Origin: Prevotellaceae bacterium
GTDB taxonomy: Bacteria > Bacteroidota > Bacteroidia > Bacteroidales > Bacteroidaceae
Assembly (NCBI GenBank): GCA_028726625.1
Contig: JAQYPT010000015.1
Span: forward strand, 41,885 to 105,884
DNA: 64,000 bases
Reading direction: 5' to 3'
Of the stretch, positions 1 through 9,212 are shown piece after piece. A program made the translations under genes and the position numbers. Within the stretch, counting starts at the first letter, position 1. Every line of letters starts with the position of its first letter. The notes beneath the pieces were generated by a model. That model had not been told where the DNA came from and did no database searches. It saw only the letters and a program-made list of their open reading frames with translations.

Positions 1-113
1 ATCAGGGCAATCACGACAATGGCCCCCAGGCCTCCGATGCCAGCCTTTGCGCCTCTTCCCATGCGCCGCCGGTCTTCTACGTTGTTGCTTTCTCTTCGTC
101 CGTTTAATCTCAT
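1..113 (-). CDS. Neutral zinc metallopeptidase, N-terminal fragment
   Basis: Only the first 37 codons are present; the gene runs off the left edge. The translation opens MRLNGRRESNNVEDRR, then an Arg/Gly-rich stretch (MGRGAKAGIGGLGA) and a hydrophobic run IVVIAL. This N-terminus is characteristic of the YpfJ/KPN_02809-type putative neutral zinc metallopeptidases, which begin with an R-x-x-x-R-R-E-S-x-N-V-E-D-R-R segment followed by one membrane-anchoring helix. The zinc-binding HExxH lies outside the window, so the catalytic part cannot be checked. The start is the ATG at 113. A TAAATTTG -7-like element lies about 45 nt upstream. Confidence 0.75.
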   Translation of the reverse strand, partial: MRLNGRRESNNVEDRRRMGRGAKAGIGGLGAIVVIAL

Positions 114-157
114 TTTGTATGTTGTTTTGTGGTTGACTTATTGAATTGAATGACTGA

Positions 158-165
158 CAAATTTA
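158..165 (-). promoter_or_regulatory. Possible -7 element for the metallopeptidase gene
   Basis: The plus-strand word CAAATTTA reads TAAATTTG on the minus strand, matching the Bacteroidetes -7 consensus TAnnTTTG. It would place transcription start about 38 nt before the ATG at 113. No clear TTTG -33 box is seen at the expected 19-20 nt spacing, so support is weak. Confidence 0.3.
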
Positions 166-331
166 ATCATTTATTTGATAACACAGCCCTAAATGTGCTT
201 GAATGATGCTTCAATGCGGAACAATCCTCTGTTTTTGCATGATGAGGTCGGTTGAAATGCGGCCTCACGCATCTGAAGTGGGTGTGTTATTTTAGGCTTG
301 TCACACCCTGATTTGTCGGTGTACGGCTTTG

Positions 332-3214
332 CTAACTTCTCGATGTTGGAGGTACGTTACGGTCACAAAGCTGTCGATAGGCACAATAGGTGCATCGTTT
401 CAGTTCGCAGGTGGGTGCGAAGGGGATGGATGGATTGTAGATTTCGCTCAGCAATTGCTGCAAATTTTCCTTGAATTTCGCATCATGCTCCCCAATGTCC
501 AGCACCTTTTCTTTCTCTAAAAGCAGTGTCGGATCGTAGTCTTCACCAGCGGTTTGTTGGATAAAGAGCAGTGCCGGACTTACTGGTAGCTGTGCGGGAT
601 TGAGTTGGGGATGGTGCTTGACGATAGAAGCGTATAAGAAGGTTTGTAGATAATAGTCCTTGTGCTTTTCTGAAAGCTTTTCATCGGTAAAGATATCATC
701 CACGTCAACGGGCGTCGATGTCATGGATTTGCCTGTTTTGTAGTCGATGACCCGTATGCGATGCGTGCCGTCGGGGTTGACAATCTCGTCCAATCGGTCG
801 ATGTAACCACCGATGGACAATGAGTGGGAGCCTTGCGCTGTCTCGAAAGTAATTTTCGAACTGACCTTCTCCTCCAACGACTTGATGACGAAGGGTGCCA
901 GCTTTTCATCAATCTGCAGCAAGCGGTTGAGGTAGTCGATGATGACCCTTCGGTTGATGAGTTGCAGACCATTGTACTCGGGGCGGTAGCCCTTGTTGCT
1001 TACATTGAACAATTCTTCGTTAAAAGCCTGGTCTACAAACTGTTCAATGCGCTTTCCTTTCGTTCGCAGGTCATGTATGTCGCTGGCTTGTATGCGTTGG
1101 CTTTTCTCCTTCAGATGGGTATAAATCAGTTCTGCGCTGCGGTGAAAAATGTTGCCGAACATGCGGTTGTCGACAGCATCCTCAGCCTCTGGCTCCTTCA
1201 ATCCCGCGAGGATGTTGTAGTAAAATTGCAACGGGCATCGCAGATAGCGGTTGATGGCGGTGGGAGAGAGCTGCTCCAGTTGGTTCAAAACCTGCATCAC
1301 CTGTTCGCTTTTCTCAATCACTTCCGGCCCATGTGTCTCCATGCTTTGCCCGCACTGCATGGAGTATCGTTGGATGGGGTGCCCACTTTCTACCATCATC
1401 TGCAACATGAACCTGCTCATTTCGCCCGTGTGGCTAATCTCGGTTGAATTGTTATAGGTCAGTGTCACGTCGCTGGCCCGCTGTATCAAACGGTGAAAAT
1501 GGTAAGCATAGATGGCCACTTTGTGCTTTACCGTGGTGAGTCCGTAGGCTTCACGCAAGGCATGTGGGATGAAAGACGTGTCGCTCACCCCTTTTGGCAT
1601 GTTGCCTTCGTTGCAAGACAGCATGAGCAGATGGTAGAAATTGAGGTTGCGCGTTTCCAACACGCCCATCACTTGTATGCCTTCAGCAGGCTCGCCGTGG
1701 AACGGGATGCTGGTGGCTTGGATGAGTTGGGCCATGAGGCGTTCGAAGGTAGTGAGGTTGATGGTGAGGTCGCCAGCTGCAATCAAGTCTGACAGTCGGT
1801 TGATTAAGGTGTACATCCTGAACACCGATTCCTGGAAAAAGGCATCTTCGTTGTCCCTTCCCTGCTGTCCTATCCGTTTGAGGACATTGAGTATCCATTT
1901 GGTAAGCAAGCAGTTGGTCGGGTCGTCATCTATGTCTGTAAACAGAAGGGACAGGCCGTCGTCCATGGAAAGCTCGCTGCGGGTTGGAAAGTAACGCTTC
2001 TCGGTTTCGAGATGTGTTAGCAATGTTTGGTGATTCTCTGAAATATACCGGGCATACGGATGTCTTAACACGCGCTTGACGGCTGCCAATCGGTATTTGT
2101 CAGTGTTGAGGATGTGGCCAGAGGTTTGCAGCATCAGCAAAACGTTGATGAGTGACGCCACCGGCGATTGCGCCAACGGATACCCCGTGGTGATGTTGAT
2201 TTTTCCCGCTTCTGGTGGGATGCAGTGAATCACCGTTTGCAAGAGCTGCTCGTCGCACATCACGATGGCGGTGTTCTTGCCGGCTTCGATGCGCCCCTTT
2301 TCACGCAGCCAAGTGGTGATGTAGCGGGCTTGCATGTTCTCGGTGGGAGCCGATAGGTAGGTGATGTCTTTCGGTTGTGTGAACTGCTTGTACAGCTCGT
2401 CCGACTGGTTGTCCAGCTCATTTGGGAACATGTCCAGGTATTGACGGATGAAATGGCCGGCCTCTTGCTTGCCATCTGCCAGGTAATAGCGGTCGAAGTC
2501 CCAATAAAACTTGGCCTTACCCATGTCTTTCAGTCGTTTGAAGAGAGCTTGTTCTACTTTTTGCAGCACGTTGAAGCCCACGAAGACATATTGGTCGTAT
2601 TCAAATTCGATGTCCTCATTCTGTGCCACTTGTCGATAGAGTGCGCCTTCGTAGGCGATTCCCTGGTCTGACAGGCGCTGGTTGAAATCGTGATAGATAT
2701 CCTTGAAATGGCTCCACAGATTGAGAAAGCGACGCTTGAGTTCGGTATCGTGATCTTCATCAAAGTTCTTAAAAAACGCTTGGAGTATCTTTTTTTGCTC
2801 CTCAGACAGGTAAGAAACGTCATCAAACTCGTGTATGTCTCGAAGATTGGCAAACACTTTGTCGGCATCAACCATGTTCTTGTCAATGTCATCAAAGTCG
2901 GAAAGCAACAGCTGGCCCCATCCATAGAACTTGTCAAGCGTTTCATCGCTTCCGGTACATGCGTTGAATGATTTGTGCAAGTCACAGATTAATTTGATGG
3001 AATCGCCGACGGTTAAGGGAGAATGCCGACGAAACAAGTCGCTGATGGTGATGTAGGACGGACTCCAGATGGGGCGATCTGACAGGCATGCCAGCTGCTC
3101 GTTCATGAAAAGCGACGCGCGCTTGTTGGGAAAAACCACCGCCACGCGGGATAAGTCCTGCCCGAACTTGGCAATCAAGTCTTGGGCTACATATTTTAAA
3201 AAGCTGTTTTTCAT
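332..3214 (-). CDS. addB: AddB-like PD-(D/E)XK nuclease subunit
   Basis: This 960-residue protein looks like the AddB half of an AddAB/RexAB-type helicase-nuclease, which processes double-strand breaks for RecA-dependent repair. The N-terminus (VVFPNKRASLFMNEQL) resembles the degenerate helicase fold of AddB. The C-terminal third holds a RecB-type nuclease: GYIDRLDEI, then RVIDYKTGK, then a QxxxY-like segment (LQTFLYASIV). A Cys in the RYLRCPLQFYY segment before the nuclease, together with C-terminal Cys936, Cys941, Cys944 and Cys950, fits the Fe-S staple of AddB nucleases. The start overlaps the addA stop by 4 bp (ATGA), indicating translational coupling. Assignment as AddB rather than a generic PD-(D/E)XK protein rests on the partner gene. 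Confidence 0.85.
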   Translation of the reverse strand: MKNSFLKYVAQDLIAKFGQDLSRVAVVFPNKRASLFMNEQLACLSDRPIWSPSYITISDLFRRHSPLTVGDSIKLICDLHKSFNACTGSDETLDKFYGWGQLLLSDFDDIDKNMVDADKVFANLRDIHEFDDVSYLSEEQKKILQAFFKNFDEDHDTELKRRFLNLWSHFKDIYHDFNQRLSDQGIAYEGALYRQVAQNEDIEFEYDQYVFVGFNVLQKVEQALFKRLKDMGKAKFYWDFDRYYLADGKQEAGHFIRQYLDMFPNELDNQSDELYKQFTQPKDITYLSAPTENMQARYITTWLREKGRIEAGKNTAIVMCDEQLLQTVIHCIPPEAGKINITTGYPLAQSPVASLINVLLMLQTSGHILNTDKYRLAAVKRVLRHPYARYISENHQTLLTHLETEKRYFPTRSELSMDDGLSLLFTDIDDDPTNCLLTKWILNVLKRIGQQGRDNEDAFFQESVFRMYTLINRLSDLIAAGDLTINLTTFERLMAQLIQATSIPFHGEPAEGIQVMGVLETRNLNFYHLLMLSCNEGNMPKGVSDTSFIPHALREAYGLTTVKHKVAIYAYHFHRLIQRASDVTLTYNNSTEISHTGEMSRFMLQMMVESGHPIQRYSMQCGQSMETHGPEVIEKSEQVMQVLNQLEQLSPTAINRYLRCPLQFYYNILAGLKEPEAEDAVDNRMFGNIFHRSAELIYTHLKEKSQRIQASDIHDLRTKGKRIEQFVDQAFNEELFNVSNKGYRPEYNGLQLINRRVIIDYLNRLLQIDEKLAPFVIKSLEEKVSSKITFETAQGSHSLSIGGYIDRLDEIVNPDGTHRIRVIDYKTGKSMTSTPVDVDDIFTDEKLSEKHKDYYLQTFLYASIVKHHPQLNPAQLPVSPALLFIQQTAGEDYDPTLLLEKEKVLDIGEHDAKFKENLQQLLSEIYNPSIPFAPTCELKRCTYCAYRQLCDRNVPPTSRS

Positions 3215-6200
3215 ATCACTTCTTCAATCTTGTTGCTATAAACATACCATAGGTATCCGGTCACATGTGTATGCCCCATCTGGGTTAACAATTGCATGTA
3301 TTGCTTAACTTGGTCGACGTGTTGGGGCTTTGGTTGGCCAAACTTGAAGTCAACTACAATCATCTGTTGCCCGTCAGTCATCACCCTGTCCGGGCGATGG
3401 GTCATCACTTCTCCCGTTGCGGGATTGACATGCAAGATGCTGCATTCGTTAAATAGTTTCCATCTGCCTGAGAACCAGCTCGCAACCTTGGGATGATTGA
3501 GCCGCTTGCTCAACATCTCTTGCAGTTTTTCTCGGGTCACAATGTCATCGTATAATACGCCATCAAATTCTAATTGCTTCAAAACAGTCTCCGCATCGTC
3601 AGCAGTTTTGATTTGAGAAAACAGCTGATGGAGGATATTTCCCAGTTGGATGTAGCTGGATTGACAATCGTCTGGCTCCTCATCTTGACTGATAAACTCT
3701 TTGCTTTGGTTGCTTTGTCTAAATTCAACCATGTTGTCAAAACTCTCTATTTCTATCTTAAGCGTCTTGACAGGCTGCTGAAAGATGTTTTCGGAAGCCC
3801 TCTTTGTTTCGTCTTTAGGCGTGGACAAGGTTCCAAATTCCAGGCTGATGGTGTCGTTTTTATCATCTATGTCGCCCGTGAGAATGCTCCCCGACAGTGC
3901 TTTGTGCATCTCTTCCACACTTTCTTCAATTACCTTCGATCGCCTGCCGGCACTCTTTCGCTGGCCAAGGATAAAGAGACTCTTGCCTGCTCTGGTCAAA
4001 GCGACGTAGAGTAGGTTGAGGTTATCAACCATGTTTTGCAGATGCTCGTGCAGATAATCGGGCTCGAAGAAAGTGTTTGTCATGCTTTTCTCCGAGAAAT
4101 CTATCGGTATGAGCGGCAGTTGACAGAAGGGTTCAGCATCCGTTCTGCACCATAATGTGTACCTTCTTTCCAGTTGCCAGTCACAGAAAGGAATGATGAC
4201 ATGGTCGAATTCCAGTCCCTTACTCTTGTGAATGGTCAGTATTCTGATGCCATCAAAGCCATCACTTTGAATGGTTTTGTCATGCAATGTCTCGTTCCAC
4301 TGCTCCAAAAAGTTGTCCAATCCAGTGATGTTGTCAGTCAAATATTGATTCAGCAAGTCATAAAACTCGCAGATGTATGCGCTTTGATCCTTTAGTGTGT
4401 CAAGCTGAAAGATGGCAAATAAACGTTCAACCAAATCAATGGGCGGTAAGGTCAGCAATGAATCGGCTTGTTGTGTGAATTCTTTCGGAAGCCAATCCGT
4501 AACGTCTTTTCCTTGAATGAATAAGTCGTTGTCGTCCAGTTTGTTATTAAGTATTCGCTTTTGATATACTTTTGCCAGATTAGCCAAGGCGATTTTGTCT
4601 TCCGGATGCATGAGGCAATGCAAGGCATCTACCAACAAATTGACCGCAATGGATGAGTCCAAACGGAATGCTTCGTCAGATACCAGACGTATTTCCGGCA
4701 TGCTTTCCATCAGTGCATCAGCGATAGTGGGTATCTCTTTGTTGTTGCGAACCAGGATGGCGATATCTTTTTGCCGCACTCCTTGCCCCATCAGCCTGGT
4801 GATGATTTGTGCGATTTCGGTCACCATCAGGTTATCATAGTCTTCTTTTGGAAAGAGTTTGATGTTGGCAAAGCCTGTCCTGCTCTTCTCATCAGGCGCT
4901 TTTTGGCACACGTCCTTGTACGCTTTCTTCACTTGTTCCGCTTCTTCAGGGTTGTCTGTGGCCAGTGCTTCATACTCTTTTCGTGCGACAATCGAGAAGA
5001 ATGTGTTGTTGAAATGAATGATGTTCTTCTCCGATCGACGGTTTACGTCAAGTTTAAGAGTTTCGATCAGATGACCTTGTGATGGAAATTCTTGCTCAAT
5101 ATTGTTCAACAGTCGCCAATCACCAGAGCGGAACCGATAGATGCTTTGTTTGACATCGCCCACGATGAGACCGGTACCGTCGGCGTGACTGATGACTTCT
5201 TTCAATAGAATCTTGAAGTTTTGCCATTGGATGGTGCTGGTATCTTGAAACTCATCAATCATGATGTGTTTGAGTTGTGTGCCTATTTTTTCAAAGATAA
5301 AGGGCGAGTCGCTGTCCTCAATGAGCTTGTTGAGCAACAGCTGTGTGTCACTGAGCAAGAAGCTGTTAGATTCGGCGTTCAGCTCTCTTACCTTATTCTC
5401 AATGCTACCGAGCAGTCTTAGCTGGTTGAGATGTCGCAAGATGAGTGTCGCCGTGCGGAAAGGAACAAGTAGTTGTCTTCGTCTTTGCTCTGTAGTATTC
5501 AGCAAGTTGGTGAGCTCTGTAGCCAACATCATCAACCCCTCATCTTTTTGATCGCCCTTTCTCAACCACTCTTCCGGTGCATCCGCAGCTTTCTGTGCCG
5601 TGGCGTTGAACAGCTTGTCGTCGTCATATTTACCTGAACTGAGCTTGATGAAGTAGCCTGCGGCTCCCGTCTTCCCCTTCTTTAAATCATTGATTGAAGC
5701 CTGATGTCGATCGAGTGTTTCGTTGAAGGCTTCCCCCATTTTACTGAATTCTGCTGATGCTCGATCTCGGATGTTTCTCAATTGTTTGGTGTATTGCACA
5801 AAGAAATCCTCTTGACCCAGCACGCTTTCCAGCTCATCGCGATGCGCTTTATACACATCCTTAAAGATGTTCGAGCCAAAATCCTTAATTTCTCCAATGA
5901 CATTCCATGACTTGTCGTCAGAGATGTTTTGCCGGATGTATTCGTATATCCATTTCAAGAGTTTATCATTTGGCTGCAATTCTTCAATCAACTCATCTAC
6001 TGCCTTCTCTTTCACTTGCTTATCTCTCAGCTCAATTCTTAGATTAGCCGTGAGATCAAGTTCTCTCGCCAGGTTTCTCAACACGCTTTGAAAGAAAGCA
6101 TCGATGGTTTCTACCCTGAAATAGTTGTAATTATGCAGCAACTGTCCCAATGCCTTTTGCGCCCGCTCACGGATTTTAGCGCTGGGAAACGGGATGGATT

Positions 6201-6459
6201 CCTGTATCTTGTGTAAATAACTATCAGAGTCGGGCAAGCCATGAGCGATGCCATATAACTGGCTCAAGATGCGCATTTTCATTTCTTCCGTCGCCTTGTT
6301 GGTAAAGGTAACAGCCAAGATGGAACGGTATGCGTCGGGATTTTCAATGACACGCTTCATGTACTCAGTGGCCAGTGTGAAGGTTTTGCCGCTTCCCGCA
6401 CTTGCTTTATACACCGTGAGCGATGGTTGTTTGTCTGAAAAGTCGTTCGTTGCAGTCAT
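3211..6459 (-). CDS. addA: AddA-like UvrD/RecB-family helicase-nuclease
   Basis: SF1A helicase with fused nuclease, the presumed partner of the downstream AddB-like protein. From the ATG at 6459 the Walker A motif ASAGSGKT falls at residues 19-26. Further on are motif II (IMIDEFQDTS), motif III (GDVKQSIYRFRSGD), motif V (LTIHKSKGLEFDHVI) and motif VI (LLYVALTRAG). The C-terminus has a RecB-type nuclease signature (HRPDRVM, then VVDFKFGQ). The open frame extends upstream to 6624, but that would overlap the DUF5686 gene by about 150 bp. The ATG at 6459, 10 bp after the DUF5686 stop, puts Walker A where the family has it and gives 1082 aa. It acts in cytosolic DNA repair and degradation of linear DNA. 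Confidence 0.88.
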   Translation of the reverse strand: MTATNDFSDKQPSLTVYKASAGSGKTFTLATEYMKRVIENPDAYRSILAVTFTNKATEEMKMRILSQLYGIAHGLPDSDSYLHKIQESIPFPSAKIRERAQKALGQLLHNYNYFRVETIDAFFQSVLRNLARELDLTANLRIELRDKQVKEKAVDELIEELQPNDKLLKWIYEYIRQNISDDKSWNVIGEIKDFGSNIFKDVYKAHRDELESVLGQEDFFVQYTKQLRNIRDRASAEFSKMGEAFNETLDRHQASINDLKKGKTGAAGYFIKLSSGKYDDDKLFNATAQKAADAPEEWLRKGDQKDEGLMMLATELTNLLNTTEQRRRQLLVPFRTATLILRHLNQLRLLGSIENKVRELNAESNSFLLSDTQLLLNKLIEDSDSPFIFEKIGTQLKHIMIDEFQDTSTIQWQNFKILLKEVISHADGTGLIVGDVKQSIYRFRSGDWRLLNNIEQEFPSQGHLIETLKLDVNRRSEKNIIHFNNTFFSIVARKEYEALATDNPEEAEQVKKAYKDVCQKAPDEKSRTGFANIKLFPKEDYDNLMVTEIAQIITRLMGQGVRQKDIAILVRNNKEIPTIADALMESMPEIRLVSDEAFRLDSSIAVNLLVDALHCLMHPEDKIALANLAKVYQKRILNNKLDDNDLFIQGKDVTDWLPKEFTQQADSLLTLPPIDLVERLFAIFQLDTLKDQSAYICEFYDLLNQYLTDNITGLDNFLEQWNETLHDKTIQSDGFDGIRILTIHKSKGLEFDHVIIPFCDWQLERRYTLWCRTDAEPFCQLPLIPIDFSEKSMTNTFFEPDYLHEHLQNMVDNLNLLYVALTRAGKSLFILGQRKSAGRRSKVIEESVEEMHKALSGSILTGDIDDKNDTISLEFGTLSTPKDETKRASENIFQQPVKTLKIEIESFDNMVEFRQSNQSKEFISQDEEPDDCQSSYIQLGNILHQLFSQIKTADDAETVLKQLEFDGVLYDDIVTREKLQEMLSKRLNHPKVASWFSGRWKLFNECSILHVNPATGEVMTHRPDRVMTDGQQMIVVDFKFGQPKPQHVDQVKQYMQLLTQMGHTHVTGYLWYVYSNKIEEVI

Positions 6460-6469
6460 GTTTTGAGTT

Positions 6470-8515
6470 TTACCATTGTCTGAATAGTTCGAAACCAAAC
6501 TTAAATCCAAAGTTTCTGTACTTGCCGTTGATGGTCGAAACAAATGCTCCAACAGAGGCCAGGCGCGTCTTGAAAGCATAACCCAGTTCGATGTAAGGAT
6601 GGGCATGCTTTGCGTGTAAAGCACTGAAATAAAGTCTTTCTCGCTCTATGAAATGTCCCGCGAATGGTACCCAGGCAAGTATTAAGAAAGGTGACTCGTA
6701 TGTGAAGTTGGCTCTCGCATAATAATGAGATGAGTTATACAGGTCTGAATCTAGCAGTTCGAACTCGCCTGACCAATCGTCTATCCATCCATCGGGGAGG
6801 AACGTCTGTCTGAAGTTCTCAAAATCCACAAAGTAATCATTGCTGGAGCGATGGGTATAAAAACCGCCTCCCAAGCGCATGGACAAGCTCTGCACGTTCC
6901 ACAAGGGCAAAATGTACTGACCGTCAAACTCCCAACGCGTGTACGGCACGTTGGTGTTCGCCAACTTATTGAGGCTTTGTTCGTAGCTGGCGGTCAGGGT
7001 AGGCCCCGCATATCCCCAGGGTCTATACTGCACTTGCAACTTTGGGGCGAGAGAAGAATACACCCTAGGCTTGTTGATGAGGACGAATCCCTCTTTGTGT
7101 ACGGCGGAACGGTGGTGGAGAATCAGTCCGGCTTGGAAACCAATGTGCTTGGTTAGGTCATAATTGGTAAAACAATCCCAGTAAGTATCTTTGAACTCAT
7201 CCAATTGCATGCCCTCCCAAATGGGATTGTTGTCGGTGGCCAAGTTCAGCTCGTTTACCAGTCTTCTGTTTTTGATACGGCGACCACCGGATAGGGTAGT
7301 TTTCAGGTATGCGTTGTGTTGTTTGTCAAAATAATAGATGAGTGGCGTCCAAAAATAAAACTGTTTGAGTTTGAAAGAATAGCCGGCCTTGAACTGAAGC
7401 CAAATGTCACTGTTGCTCGTAAACTTGTATCCGCCGCGAATATTAAACTTATAATAAAATCCCTGGTTGTTGCTGTATCCCATGAAGAGAGGGTTCAAGA
7501 TGGGGTTGATTCTAAAGTATCCTTGTTGGTCTGGCCCGAATTTTCGGTTGATATGCGTCAGCACATTTTCCCCAATCATGTCCCACAAAATGGTTTTCAG
7601 TTTCATTCGTTTGCTGGTTGGCGAAAGACTGTCAATCTTTGTCGTGTCTTTCTCCGCAGCTTCTCTTGCTTTCACAATCCTGCCATAAATCAGTTTTTCA
7701 TATGAGGTGAGCGGCTCTGGTCTCAACTGTTTCATCTTGTTCATATCATGGTCGTCCTCCATGTGGTCATCAACAGGTTTGGGCAGATTGTAAGCCATGG
7801 TGTAATGAGCTTTGATGTCATTGCCCAGAAACAGGAAACGAGCATCCAAGTTGCATTTCTCCGGGCGTATAGCTTGCATGATACCGCTACCCATTTTGAT
7901 GAAAAGCCTGAATTGTATCATGTCGTATTCACCCGCCAGCCTCACTTGTATGATGCGGCCGTCATGGGGCGTTACGATGGCTACCCCGTTAACCAGCAGC
8001 GTGTTTTTCAGCTTGGGCTTGAACCTCAGTCGGATAACACTGTCAGATTCCTGCTCTAAGCTGTATTTGTAATATATTTTGTTCTGCTTGTTGAAGGGTG
8101 AAAGAATGTTTTCACCTATCATGGTCACGTCGTATATGTTGGGCGTGAGATAGCTCATTAAGGTTGGCATGGCAACGTGTCGGCGGGGAATGGTGGACAG
8201 TGACAGCAGCTTTTTTGTAGTAAAGTCGCCAGAAGGCAGTAACGACACTTCGTTGAAACTTTCCTGTACATATTCCCGTCTGCCGCCATGGGCCACCGCA
8301 TACATGGTAGGTACGGCCATGAGGAACACATTGCGCTTGTTCACACACAACGAAGACTTGATGTAAGCATAGCTGGTGGTGTCGGCAACTCGCCTGATTT
8401 CGATATTTTGCGGGTAGCTGAAAACACGGTGCAACAAAGTGTCGAGCTTACTTTTTGCAGACCATACTTCCTGCGGCAACACGAGGCAGGGAAGTATTAA
8501 CATCACTACTTTCAA
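6470..8515 (-). CDS. DUF5686-family outer-membrane protein
   Basis: A protein of about 680 residues with a short signal peptide (LKVVMLILPCLVLP, cleavage near VWSA) and a C-terminal half rich in alternating aromatic and polar residues. It ends in an outer-membrane-type aromatic C-terminus (FGFELFRQW), consistent with a beta-barrel. It matches the DUF5686 family of Bacteroidetes, whose function is unknown. The frame is open to a TTG at 8539, but that codon lies inside a good -7 promoter element (8537-8544). I therefore prefer the TTG at 8515, which gives a basic residue followed by a hydrophobic core; the ATG at 8503 is an alternative. It appears to be first in an operon with the helicase-nuclease genes, a link whose meaning is unclear. 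Confidence 0.7.
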   Translation of the reverse strand: MKVVMLILPCLVLPQEVWSAKSKLDTLLHRVFSYPQNIEIRRVADTTSYAYIKSSLCVNKRNVFLMAVPTMYAVAHGGRREYVQESFNEVSLLPSGDFTTKKLLSLSTIPRRHVAMPTLMSYLTPNIYDVTMIGENILSPFNKQNKIYYKYSLEQESDSVIRLRFKPKLKNTLLVNGVAIVTPHDGRIIQVRLAGEYDMIQFRLFIKMGSGIMQAIRPEKCNLDARFLFLGNDIKAHYTMAYNLPKPVDDHMEDDHDMNKMKQLRPEPLTSYEKLIYGRIVKAREAAEKDTTKIDSLSPTSKRMKLKTILWDMIGENVLTHINRKFGPDQQGYFRINPILNPLFMGYSNNQGFYYKFNIRGGYKFTSNSDIWLQFKAGYSFKLKQFYFWTPLIYYFDKQHNAYLKTTLSGGRRIKNRRLVNELNLATDNNPIWEGMQLDEFKDTYWDCFTNYDLTKHIGFQAGLILHHRSAVHKEGFVLINKPRVYSSLAPKLQVQYRPWGYAGPTLTASYEQSLNKLANTNVPYTRWEFDGQYILPLWNVQSLSMRLGGGFYTHRSSNDYFVDFENFRQTFLPDGWIDDWSGEFELLDSDLYNSSHYYARANFTYESPFLILAWVPFAGHFIERERLYFSALHAKHAHPYIELGYAFKTRLASVGAFVSTINGKYRNFGFKFGFELFRQW

Positions 8516-8536
8516 CAATGCTGTTCTCACCAAGGA

Positions 8537-8568
8537 CAAAGGTACGATAACCTTGGCAAAAAAACGAA
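8537..8568 (-). promoter_or_regulatory. Promoter of the DUF5686-addA-addB operon
   Basis: Minus strand reads TTCG (8568-8565), 20 nt, then TACCTTTG (8544-8537), close to the Bacteroidetes consensus TTTG-N19/20-TAnnTTTG. Transcription would begin near 8530. This is the reason for moving the DUF5686 start downstream of 8539. Confidence 0.5.
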
Positions 8569-9212
8569 CGATTGGTTAATTTCTTATCGGCATATTTCAT
8601 TCATGAACAGATAGAAGAAATTTTACGCGAAAGATTGCAAATGGTGGATGTCACCCTTCTACTTGCGTTTGCGCAGGACCATCCATAGTTGACTGCTTTG
8701 CCGTTTTTATCTTTCATCGATCTTCGTTATTTCTGCCAACCTAGAAATCTTGGACGCACAATTGTATTGTAAAAATGTCCTAAAAAACGACAATAAATTT
8801 GCTGTTGCAAAATGTTGAACTAGAAAAAAATGATAGGCATTCGGGATGCACAGAAGGAGTAAATCATCAAGTTTTATGTTGTCTGGGTGTAAAAGCATGG
8901 AGTTTTTCTTGTAAAGTGTATGAGTTTGCTCTTTAATAAGCATGCGTTTGGAGCGTAAAAGGTATCATATAACGTGCTAAGATAATTATCAAAGTGTATC
9001 TAATTGAAAATAAAAAAGTTACCTTGTTGATATAACTAAACTGGTAACGATTTGGAAACGAGCGAGCTACTTGGCTTCGCTGTTTTCTGCCTAACAAAGA
9101 ACGCTTGTCATTCTGTCTGCAAAGATAATACTTTGCTGGCGAATAACAAGCGTTTTTAATGAGATATTCTTCTTTCTGCACTTTTGTAATGCTGTTTGTC
9201 GCTGTAATGGGA
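8569..9212. other. Gene-free stretch holding the left end of the mobile element
   Basis: About 640 bp of AT-rich sequence with no convincing gene; short minus-strand ORFs at 8707-8943 and 8933-9298 have no family character. It holds GTTACC at 9018-9023 and its inverse GGTAAC at 9043-9048, plus the palindrome GCAAAGATAATACTTTGC at 9119-9136, which contains a minus-strand TATCTTTG. The element's left boundary should lie here, before about 9018. A 10-bp word AAAATGTTGA at 8809-8818 recurs at 22907-22916 beyond the integrases and is a possible but statistically weak attachment core. Confidence 0.4.

Noticed and set aside
9119..9136. Palindrome GCAAAGATAATACTTTGC as the attachment site of the element
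   Set aside because: It resembles CTnDOT-type target and promoter words, but it lies inside the GTTACC cluster and no partner copy is seen near the right end.
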